Positions 1 through 5,330 of a stretch of 5,330 nucleotides of DNA are shown here, piece by piece. The position numbers and the translations under genes are program-made. The stretch is from an uncultured Prevotella sp. (GTDB lineage: Bacteria > Bacteroidota > Bacteroidia > Bacteroidales > Bacteroidaceae), in NCBI GenBank assembly GCA_934190685.1, contig CAKPTK010000136.1, positions 1 to 5,330 on the forward strand. Reading direction: 5' to 3'. Position 1 is the first letter of the stretch. Each line of letters begins with the position of its first letter. Under the pieces are notes generated by a model that was given only the letters and a program-made list of their open reading frames with translations, had not been told where the DNA came from and ran no database searches.

Positions 1-233
1 GAAACAGACTCCGCATTCGTCGTGACAAAATACTTGCTTGTGAGAATGGTTCTGAGATTGGTACAGCCTTCAAACATTTTGGTTAGATTGCGTAGCTTCG
101 ATGTATTGAAGCTGGAGAGATTCAATGTGGTCAAACCTGCGCATCCTTCAAACATACTTTCCATATCTTCCACATTCGTTGTGCTGAAGTTGGAAAAATC
201 GATATCAGTCAAATTGGAGCAGCCTTTGAACAT
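1..233 (-). repeat. 78-bp coding repeats of the BspA-like gene
   Basis: Three in-frame units begin with ATGTTT at 233, 155 and 77 (minus strand), exactly 78 bp (26 codons) apart; the third is cut by the window edge. Each unit starts MF(K/E)GC(S/A/T)(N/G)LT or close to it. Conservation is strongest over the first five codons (ATGTTTGAAGGNTG in units two and three, ATGTTCAAAGGCTG in unit one), while the rest has diverged. They are therefore protein-level repeats and not recently duplicated DNA. Confidence 0.85.
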
Positions 234-665
234 ATTCTTGGTGCTTGTTGACGCTTCCGTGTTTAAATTCTTAATATCTTTAATTGTTGTCAGTTTCTCC
301 ATTCCGTCAAACCAGTCATAGCATGTTGTGGGCTTGAAATTAGCAAAGGATTGGTCAAAAACTACGGTGTTGATGTCTTGGTATTTTTTCTGGGTGGTTT
401 CCGTGTCCGTCACTTTGCTGTTCCATTCTGGTGAAATATCGGTATTTGAACTATTCACCGTGGAAATGTCAAAGCTGTTTTTGAATTTGTCTTTGTTGTT
501 GTTGAAGTAAAATGTGAGTACTGTTTTCGTGTCGTCAAGCACTGCATAGGCTGTTTGTGCAGAAACTTTTATACCACAGGTCAAGAATAGGTAGGTGAGA
601 ATGGAAAAAGCTATAAGCTTATTCCCCCAAATGCGCAGAATTGTGAATTTGAATGATTTATTCAT
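1..665 (-). CDS. BspA-family leucine-rich-repeat surface protein, 5' part only (3' end outside window)
   Basis: My reading of the minus strand is open from the ATG at 665 to the window edge (221 codons plus two bases). Residues 1-36 form a signal peptide: basic start (MNKSFKF), hydrophobic core around residues 17-30, and a probable signal-peptidase I site after VSA (residue 36). The cysteine at residue 30 has Thr before it, so a lipobox is unlikely. Residues 38-110 are the head seen in many BspA-like proteins (AYAVLDDTKTVLTFYF, then VVFDQSFANFKP). From about residue 120 come leucine-rich repeats of the DUF285/PF03382 type, with the signature MFxGCxxLTxLxLSxFxT at residues 145, 171 and 197, a 26-residue period. 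The last visible stretch (LRTILTSKYFVTTNAES) resembles the end of such arrays. Family members are exported and several act in adhesion or host binding; that role here is inference. The C terminus, including any secretion signal, is not visible. The gene is AT-richer than its neighbours. Confidence 0.88.
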   Translation of the reverse strand, partial: MNKSFKFTILRIWGNKLIAFSILTYLFLTCGIKVSAQTAYAVLDDTKTVLTFYFNNNKDKFKNSFDISTVNSSNTDISPEWNSKVTDTETTQKKYQDINTVVFDQSFANFKPTTCYDWFDGMEKLTTIKDIKNLNTEASTSTKNMFKGCSNLTDIDFSNFSTTNVEDMESMFEGCAGLTTLNLSSFNTSKLRNLTKMFEGCTNLRTILTSKYFVTTNAESV

Positions 666-705
666 CTTTTTATAAAAATATAAAGTTATAAATAAAAATC
701 GGGTG

Positions 706-736
706 CAAAATTATAAAGAATAGTTGAATAAACAAA
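706..736 (-). promoter_or_regulatory. Bacteroidetes-type promoter of the BspA-like gene
   Basis: On the minus strand the -7 box TAATTTTG (713..706) matches the TAnnTTTG consensus of the Bacteroidetes primary sigma factor, and a -33 box TTTG (736..733) lies 19 bp upstream, which is the expected spacing. Transcription would start near 702-703, leaving an AT-rich leader of about 37 nt before the ATG at 665. No Shine-Dalgarno sequence is seen, as is usual in this phylum. Both boxes and their spacing fit, so this is the best-supported promoter in the window. Confidence 0.8.
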
Positions 737-764
737 AATCGGCAGTCATAAATTTATGACTGCC
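733..764 (-). terminator. Rho-independent terminator of the dacB-SulP transcription unit
   Basis: Positions 741-764 are a perfect 24-bp palindrome with arm GGCAGTCATAAA. On the minus strand it begins 13 nt after the transporter stop codon (780..778) and is followed by GATTTTTG (740..733), a short T-tract. The stem is GC-rich at its base and AT-rich at the tip, where the loop would form. The plus side is followed by AACAGA and no T-run, so it should act only on minus-strand transcription. Confidence 0.87.
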
Positions 765-777
765 AACAGATTATCTC

Positions 778-2448
778 TTATTCTCCGATGATGTCTTTGG
801 CTCGTGCCAACGCTACCTTGATGTGCGGGCAGATATTCTTCTCGCCCACGAGCGAATAGAACCCGGCGTGCTCCAAGGTTTGGTGCACCTTGGGGTTGAC
901 ACCCGACAGTACAATCTGGATGCCCTCTTTCTTGCTCATCAAGCAGAGGTTGGTGAGGTTGTGGATGCCCGTGGAGTCGACAAAAGGCACTTTGCGCATG
1001 CGGATGATGCGCACACGGGGACGGTCGCCGAAGCTCGCCATGATCTCCTCAAATCGGTTGCCCGCTCCGAAGAAGTAAGGACCGTTGATCTCATACACCT
1101 CCACGCCCTTGGGGATGACGAGGTGCTCGTCGTGGTCGTGGCTGATGCCGCTCTCGTCCTCTGTCACAATCTCGTCCATGATGACCTTCACATCTGTGGT
1201 CTCCGCCATCCGCTTCATGAAAAGCAGGCAGGCGATGAGCAGTCCCACCTCGATGGCGATGGTCAGGTCGAAGAGGATGGTCAGGAAGAACGTGATGAGT
1301 AGCACGGTGACATCGCTTTTGGGATTCTTCATCAGCGCCATGAACGAGCGCCAGCCCGACATGCCGTAGCTCACCACTACCAGCACACCTGCCAGACACG
1401 CCATAGGGATGTATTGGGCGAGCGGCATGAGGAAAAGGAAGATGAGCAACAGGACCACGGCATGGATGATGCCCGAGATGGGCGTGCGGCCGCCGTTGTT
1501 GATGTTGGTCATCGTGCGGGCGATGGCTCCTGTGGCGGGAATGCCGCCAAAGAGCGGAGAGGCAATGTTGGCGATGCCCTGCCCGATCAGCTCCGTGTTG
1601 GAGTCGTGGTGGTCGCCGATTACACCGTCAGCCACCGTGGCGGAGAGCAACGACTCGATGGCGCCGAGGATGGCGATGGTGAAAGCGGGAGAGATGAGGT
1701 TCTTGACAGTGTCCCAGTTGATGCCTGGCACGGTGGCGGCAGGCAATTGGCTGCTGATGGTGAAGCGGTCGCCGATAGTCTCGATGCCCGTGGCACCGCA
1801 GTAGCGCTGCAGTCCCAGGGCTACAAGCGTCATCACGATGATGGCGATGAGCGAACCGGGGATGCGCTTGCTGAACTTGGGCGTGACGACGATAATCACC
1901 ACGCTCAGCACGCCGATGAGTGCGCTCCAAGGGTCGATGGTGTGGAAATCCTGGATATAGGCACCCCATTTGGCGAGGAAGTCGCTCGGCACCGTCTGCA
2001 TCTGCAGGCCGAAGAGATCCTTGATCTGTGTGGTGAAGATGGTCACGGCAATGCCGCTCGTGAAGCCCACCACGATGGGGTAGGGAATATACTTGATGAT
2101 GGTGCCTAGATGGAGCACACCGAAGAGGATGAGGAACACGCCCGCCATGAGGGTGGCGATGGTCAGTCCTTCCATGCCATACTGCTGGATGATGCCATAG
2201 ATGATGACGATGAAAGCGCCTGTGGGGCCTCCGATTTGCACTTTGCTGCCTCCGAATACAGAGATGATGAAACCAGCCACGATGGCGGTGATAATGCCCT
2301 TCTCTGGGGTGACGCCGGAGGCGATGCCAAAAGCAATGGCGAGCGGAAGGGCAACGATGCCGACGATGATGCCCGCCATGAGGTCTTGCATGAATGTCTT
2401 GCGGTCGTAGTGTCGCAGGGTCGCGAACAGTCGCGGTGAGAATGTCAT
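778..2448 (-). CDS. SulP-family inorganic anion transporter with C-terminal STAS domain
   Basis: An inner-membrane anion transporter or channel of the SulP/SLC26 family, 556 residues from the chosen start. About a dozen hydrophobic segments lie between residues 22 and 411 (the family fold has 14 in two inverted halves). Family motifs are visible: GGPTGAF (73-79), ESLLSATVADG (265-275) with the conserved glutamate, and GGIPATGAIARTMTN (301-315) followed by NGGRTPISG. A STAS domain spans about residues 447-553 and contains DSTG (491-494), the site equivalent to the anti-sigma-antagonist phosphorylation serine. Bacterial relatives carry sulfate, bicarbonate or C4-dicarboxylates; the substrate cannot be told from sequence. 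I chose ATG 2448 because homology (FSPRLFATLRHYDRKTFMQDLMAG) starts there and the DNA before it looks like an AT-rich leader. An in-frame ATG at 2517 overlaps the dacB stop and would add 23 residues. The gene is 65 bp downstream of dacB with no terminator between them, so it is probably in one operon. Confidence 0.93.
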   Translation of the reverse strand: MTFSPRLFATLRHYDRKTFMQDLMAGIIVGIVALPLAIAFGIASGVTPEKGIITAIVAGFIISVFGGSKVQIGGPTGAFIVIIYGIIQQYGMEGLTIATLMAGVFLILFGVLHLGTIIKYIPYPIVVGFTSGIAVTIFTTQIKDLFGLQMQTVPSDFLAKWGAYIQDFHTIDPWSALIGVLSVVIIVVTPKFSKRIPGSLIAIIVMTLVALGLQRYCGATGIETIGDRFTISSQLPAATVPGINWDTVKNLISPAFTIAILGAIESLLSATVADGVIGDHHDSNTELIGQGIANIASPLFGGIPATGAIARTMTNINNGGRTPISGIIHAVVLLLIFLFLMPLAQYIPMACLAGVLVVVSYGMSGWRSFMALMKNPKSDVTVLLITFFLTILFDLTIAIEVGLLIACLLFMKRMAETTDVKVIMDEIVTEDESGISHDHDEHLVIPKGVEVYEINGPYFFGAGNRFEEIMASFGDRPRVRIIRMRKVPFVDSTGIHNLTNLCLMSKKEGIQIVLSGVNPKVHQTLEHAGFYSLVGEKNICPHIKVALARAKDIIGE

Positions 2449-2513
2449 GTTGGATTTTTGTTTGTTGTTAATAAAATGATGATGTGTTGTCGCTTGTCTT
2501 ATGCCCCGCTTTT

Positions 2514-3842
2514 TCATTGGGGACTGCACAGGATGGTGCACACACGGTCTTGGAAAGCCCTTCCGTTTTTGCGGTGCATCACGCCCTGGTTGATGATGGA
2601 GAAGGCGAGATGGTGTCCGTTGGAGGCGGTGCAGTAGCCGGCGAGCGAGCTGATGCCCGTCACGGTGCCCGTCTTGGCATGGACATTGCCGTTGGTGAAC
2701 GAACCACGCATGCGCTTCTTCAGGGTGCCGTCCACGCCGGCGATGGGCAGGGCGGGGTAGAGATGCACGTAAATGTTGTTGTTGCGGTAGGCATAACGCA
2801 ACATTTTCACTTCCAATTCCGCCGTCACATAATTGTATAAGGAGAGTCCCGAGCCGTCGGCGAAATTGTAACGGGCAGGGTCGAGACCGATTTTCCTTAC
2901 CAGTTGGTTGGTTACGGCACGCGCGCTTTTAGCCGATGCCGGCCGGTTTCCGGTGGATGCCGCTGTCTGGTAAAACATGGACTCGGCATAGAGGTTGTCG
3001 CTCTCCTTGAGCATGCGCATCAGTATTTGGTCGAGCGTGTGGAAGCGGGTGCACACATTGTAGGCGTTGTAGGGGACGGAACCCGTGTAGTTGGATGCGG
3101 ACACCACGATGCTGTCCTGCCGCAGACGGCGAATAAAGCGGTCCATAAACTCATCCTTGCGCGAGATGAGCAGTGGCGAGAGTACGGGATTCTTGTCGTC
3201 CCAGCACCATCCCTCGCCCAGTCGGTCGGCGTCCTTCATGCTGGTGTCGGAGAAGAGTGTGCCACGGATGGTGTCGACCCCCATCTCCTTGAGACTGGTG
3301 ACGAAGGCGGCGAGGTCATCGTTGTTGAACCGCGGGTCGAAGCCGCCCACACAGTAGACCGCTCCCGTAAGCGTGTGGTTTTCGATCTTTCCGGTATATT
3401 TCAGTTCCGTCTTGAACTGATAGGAACCGCCGAGTTTGTCGATGGCGGTGATGGCGGTAATCACCTTCATAGTGGAAGCAGGACGGAGTGTCTGCCGCTC
3501 GTTGTGGGCGAAGACCACGGAGTCGGCATCCAGGTCGTAGACCATCAGTCCCACCTGCGACGTTTTGAACATGTCGCTCTCCATCAGCCGGTTGAGTTTC
3601 ACACCAACCGCCTTGTCCCACGGCAGATGGTTGAGCGTGCTGTCGCTGGCGATGGAGTCTGCCACAAGCGCATTGTCGTCGTCGTTGTCGTCGTTGTCGT
3701 CATCCTCGATGATAGTCTCGTCGGCTTCAAGGGGCGTATGGTTCACTTGAGCCTTGACAGGCGAAGAGAACAGAAAACAGAGAATCAATCCCGCGAGGAC
3801 AATCGCCCGAGGACGGATTCTTCCAAACAAAATCATTTTCAT
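2514..3842 (-). CDS. dacB: D-alanyl-D-alanine carboxypeptidase/endopeptidase, PBP4 type (peptidase family S13)
   Basis: A periplasmic low-molecular-weight penicillin-binding protein that removes terminal D-Ala from peptidoglycan stem peptides and, in this family, can cut cross-links. From ATG 3842 it has 442 residues, slightly shorter than E. coli PBP4 (477). Residues 1-31 form a signal peptide (basic start, core AIVLAGLILCFLF, probable cleavage after VKA). All three active-site motifs are present: SxxK as S123-T-M-K126, SDN at 281-283, and KTG at 390-392. The insert domain between the first two carries the family stretch around TLTGAVYCVGGFDPRF (157-172). Unusual is an Asp/Asn-rich tract at residues 46-57 between the signal peptide and the catalytic domain. 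The open frame extends to a GTG at 3878, but the ATG gives a proper signal peptide and the longer version would include the putative -7 box. ATG 3836 is an equally plausible start. It is divergent from nadB and is followed by the SulP gene. Confidence 0.93.
   Translation of the reverse strand: MKMILFGRIRPRAIVLAGLILCFLFSSPVKAQVNHTPLEADETIIEDDDNDDNDDDNALVADSIASDSTLNHLPWDKAVGVKLNRLMESDMFKTSQVGLMVYDLDADSVVFAHNERQTLRPASTMKVITAITAIDKLGGSYQFKTELKYTGKIENHTLTGAVYCVGGFDPRFNNDDLAAFVTSLKEMGVDTIRGTLFSDTSMKDADRLGEGWCWDDKNPVLSPLLISRKDEFMDRFIRRLRQDSIVVSASNYTGSVPYNAYNVCTRFHTLDQILMRMLKESDNLYAESMFYQTAASTGNRPASAKSARAVTNQLVRKIGLDPARYNFADGSGLSLYNYVTAELEVKMLRYAYRNNNIYVHLYPALPIAGVDGTLKKRMRGSFTNGNVHAKTGTVTGISSLAGYCTASNGHHLAFSIINQGVMHRKNGRAFQDRVCTILCSPQ
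3675..3701 (-). repeat. Short GAC/AAC trinucleotide tract in dacB
   Basis: On the plus strand this is a run of nine triplets of GTC or GTT, including the 9-mer GTCGTCGTT twice in tandem (3678-3686 and 3687-3695) followed by GTCGTC. In the dacB frame it reads as the acidic run DDNDDNDDD. Because the unit is a multiple of three, slippage would change the length of the linker without breaking the gene. Confidence 0.75.
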
Positions 3843-3851
3843 AATTGGGTG

Positions 3852-3859
3852 CAAAATTA
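3852..3859 (-). promoter_or_regulatory. Putative -7 box of the dacB promoter
   Basis: The minus strand reads TAATTTTG here, matching TAnnTTTG, and continues CACCC. The 13-mer TAATTTTGCACCC is identical to that of the BspA-like promoter (713..701). There is no -33 TTTG at the expected distance; the nearest (3889..3886) is 26 bp away and not the usual 19-21. Transcription would start near 3848-3849, only about 6-7 nt before ATG 3842, so either the mRNA is nearly leaderless or the true promoter lies further upstream. Confidence 0.5.
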
Positions 3860-3945
3860 CAAATAATATTCCGAACACACCCCCGCAAAGATAAAAAAGA
3901 ATGGAAAAAACGACAGATTGTTTCTTTTTCTTCCATAAATTGTAT

Positions 3946-3953
3946 TACCTTTG
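3946..3953 (+). promoter_or_regulatory. Putative -7 box of the nadB promoter
   Basis: TACCTTTG followed by CCCC matches the Bacteroidetes TAnnTTTG -7 consensus. The start of transcription would be near 3957-3960, giving a leader of about 37-40 nt to the ATG at 3997. The -33 region is weak: a TTG at 3918-3920 is 25 bp upstream, a few bases too far, and a T-rich run TTTCTTTTTC (3921-3930) covers the expected position. Confidence 0.6.
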
Positions 3954-3996
3954 CCCCAACTTAGCGGAATGCCCGCACGAATAACAAACAATAAAG

Positions 3997-5330
3997 ATGG
4001 TATTCAAATACGATTTTCTCATTATCGGCTCTGGTGTGGCTGGTATGAGTTATGCTCTGAAAATCGCCAGAGCACACAAAGGCAAAATCTGCCTCATCTG
4101 CAAAACCTCGCTCGACGAGGCCAATACGTCTTTTGCCCAAGGTGGTGTCGCTTCGGTAACCAACCTTGAGGTGGACAATTTCGAGAAACACATTCAAGAC
4201 ACCATGATTGCCGGTGACTATATCAGCGATCCGGCAGCCGTCAACCAGGTGGTCAGAAACGCTCCGGCACAAATCAAGGAACTCGTGCAGTGGGGCGTGA
4301 ACTTTGACAAACAACAGGACGGAAAGTTTGACCTTCATCGTGAGGGGGGACACTCGGAATTCCGCATTCTGCACCACGCAGACGACACAGGTGCCGAGAT
4401 ACAGCGCGGACTGATGGAAGCCGTGCGCAACACACCCAACATCGAGGTGAAGGAAAACCACTTTGCCGTGGAGATTATCACCCAGCACCATCTGGGCATC
4501 GAGGTGACTCGGCGCACGCCAGACATCGAGTGCTATGGCGCCTATGTCCTTGACCCAGACACTCAGAAGGTGGATACCTATTTGAGCAAGGTGACGATGA
4601 TGTGTACCGGTGGTTGCGGCGCCGTCTACCAGACTACGACCAACCCCGTGATTGCTACAGGAGACGGCGAGGCAATGGTCTACAGAGCCAAAGGCGAGGT
4701 GAGGGACATGGAATTCGTGCAGTTCCATCCCACAGCCCTCTATCATCCCGGTGAAACCCATCCCGCCTTCCTTATCACAGAGGCCATGCGTGGTTATGGA
4801 GGCATCCTGCGACTGCCCAACGGCGAGTCGTTCATGGAGAAATATGACAAACGTCTTTCGTTGGCTCCCCGCGACATTGTGGCGAGGGCCATCGACAAGG
4901 AAATGAAGATTCATGGTCTCGACCATGTGTGTCTTGACGTGACCCACAAGAATGCCGAGGAAACCAAGCATCATTTTCCCAACATCTATCATAAATGTCT
5001 TTCCATCGGTATCGACATTACCAAGGAATACATTCCTGTGCGTCCGGCAGCCCACTATATGTGTGGCGGTATCAAGGTGGACCTCAACGGCGAGTCGAGC
5101 ATACACCGACTCTATGCGCTCGGCGAGTGCTCTTGCACAGGTTTGCATGGTGGCAATCGCTTGGCTTCCAATTCTTTAATCGAAGCTGTCGTCTATGCCG
5201 ACGCTGCCGCCAAGCACAGTCTTGAGGTGGTGGACCAGTATGACTTCAACGAGCGTGTGCCCGAATGGAACGACGAGGGAACGATGACCAACGAGGAGAA
5301 GGTGCTCATCACCCAAAGTGTGAAAGAGGT
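3997..5330 (+). CDS. nadB: L-aspartate oxidase, N-terminal ~444 residues (3' end outside window)
   Basis: A cytoplasmic FAD enzyme that oxidises L-aspartate to iminoaspartate, which quinolinate synthase (NadA) uses in de novo NAD synthesis. My reading is open from ATG 3997 to the window edge without frameshift. The FAD-binding motif is GSGVAG (11-16), followed by TSFAQGGVA (44-52). Further family stretches are HREGGHSEFR (114-123), TGGCGAVYQTTTNP (204-217), MEFVQFHPT (238-246), TEAMRGYGG (261-269), APRDIVARAI (290-299), AAHYMCGG (351-358) and LYALGECSCTGLHGGNR (372-388). By comparison with E. coli NadB as I recall it, E121, H244, R292 and H353 correspond to its active-site residues E121, H244, R290 and H351. 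These features separate it from succinate dehydrogenase/fumarate reductase flavoproteins only in combination, but the APRDIVARAI and TGLHGGNR forms fit NadB well. The family is about 520-540 residues, so part of the C-terminal helical domain is missing. A TAA in frame at 3982 excludes a longer start. The gene is divergent from dacB. Confidence 0.95.
   Translation, partial: MVFKYDFLIIGSGVAGMSYALKIARAHKGKICLICKTSLDEANTSFAQGGVASVTNLEVDNFEKHIQDTMIAGDYISDPAAVNQVVRNAPAQIKELVQWGVNFDKQQDGKFDLHREGGHSEFRILHHADDTGAEIQRGLMEAVRNTPNIEVKENHFAVEIITQHHLGIEVTRRTPDIECYGAYVLDPDTQKVDTYLSKVTMMCTGGCGAVYQTTTNPVIATGDGEAMVYRAKGEVRDMEFVQFHPTALYHPGETHPAFLITEAMRGYGGILRLPNGESFMEKYDKRLSLAPRDIVARAIDKEMKIHGLDHVCLDVTHKNAEETKHHFPNIYHKCLSIGIDITKEYIPVRPAAHYMCGGIKVDLNGESSIHRLYALGECSCTGLHGGNRLASNSLIEAVVYADAAAKHSLEVVDQYDFNERVPEWNDEGTMTNEEKVLITQSVKE

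Noticed and set aside
22..510. Two small plus-strand open frames opposite the BspA-like gene.
   Set aside because: Their apparent repeats (for example SNIL) are the antisense image of the 78-bp repeats of the BspA-like gene.
574..580. Lipoprotein signal in the BspA-like protein (FLTC around residue 30).
   Set aside because: The residue before Cys is Thr and the -3 position is Phe, a poor lipobox; the VSA site further on fits signal peptidase I better.
741..764. The perfect 24-bp palindrome as a regulator binding site or recombination site.
   Set aside because: It lies just after a stop codon and is followed by a T-tract on the same strand, which a terminator explains fully.
823..2439. Several plus-strand open frames of 60-230 codons opposite the SulP gene.
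   Set aside because: They are GC-rich antisense shadows with His/Asp/Glu/Gly-rich translations and no domain; the transporter motifs are unambiguous on the other strand.
2904..3866. A 320-codon plus-strand open frame opposite dacB.
   Set aside because: It lies entirely antisense to a gene with all three penicillin-binding motifs. Its product is low-complexity (including a long Val run produced by the GTC/GTT tract) and has no domain.
3840..3878. GTG at 3878 as the dacB start, giving 454 residues.
   Set aside because: The extra 12 residues would sit ahead of a complete signal peptide and overlap the putative -7 box.
3961..5148. A 395-codon open frame on the minus strand opposite nadB.
   Set aside because: It is the mirror of nadB codon usage. 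The nadB strand carries uninterrupted family motifs throughout, while the antisense product is a His/Val-rich sequence with no recognisable domain.

Overview
The window reads as chromosomal DNA from a member of the Bacteroidales, most probably Prevotella or a close relative. Three things support this. The promoters match the Bacteroidetes sigma-ABfr -7 consensus (TAnnTTTG) rather than the usual -35/-10 boxes. Shine-Dalgarno sequences are missing in front of the starts. A BspA-type leucine-rich-repeat surface protein is present, a family common in Prevotella, Tannerella and Bacteroides. The genus assignment is inference.

Layout. Positions 1-665 (minus strand) hold the 5' part of a BspA-like secreted repeat protein that runs off the left edge. 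Positions 666-777 are a compact intergenic region with the promoter of that gene and, overlapping it, a strong intrinsic terminator for the gene upstream. Positions 778-2448 (minus) encode a complete SulP-family anion transporter with a C-terminal STAS domain. Positions 2514-3842 (minus) encode a complete exported penicillin-binding protein 4-type D-Ala-D-Ala carboxypeptidase/endopeptidase (dacB). The two genes are 65 bp apart and are probably co-transcribed, dacB first, ending at the terminator at 741-764. Positions 3843-3996 form a divergent promoter region. Positions 3997-5330 (plus) hold the first ~444 codons of L-aspartate oxidase (nadB), cut by the right edge.

Working together. No shared pathway is evident. 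dacB trims or cleaves periplasmic peptidoglycan, the SulP protein moves an anion across the inner membrane, nadB starts de novo NAD synthesis in the cytoplasm, and the BspA-like protein is probably displayed outside the cell. The first three look like housekeeping core genes. The BspA-like gene is clearly more AT-rich (roughly 35-43% GC in sampled lines, against roughly 52-63% in sampled lines of the transporter) and is the likeliest accessory element.

I found no RNA gene, CRISPR array, insertion sequence or phage gene, and no convincing new multi-gene system. The points worth checking are local: a near-leaderless promoter arrangement at dacB, a terminator T-tract that doubles as a -33 promoter box, an ATGA overlap giving an alternative transporter start, and a slippage-prone Asp/Asn tract in the carboxypeptidase.
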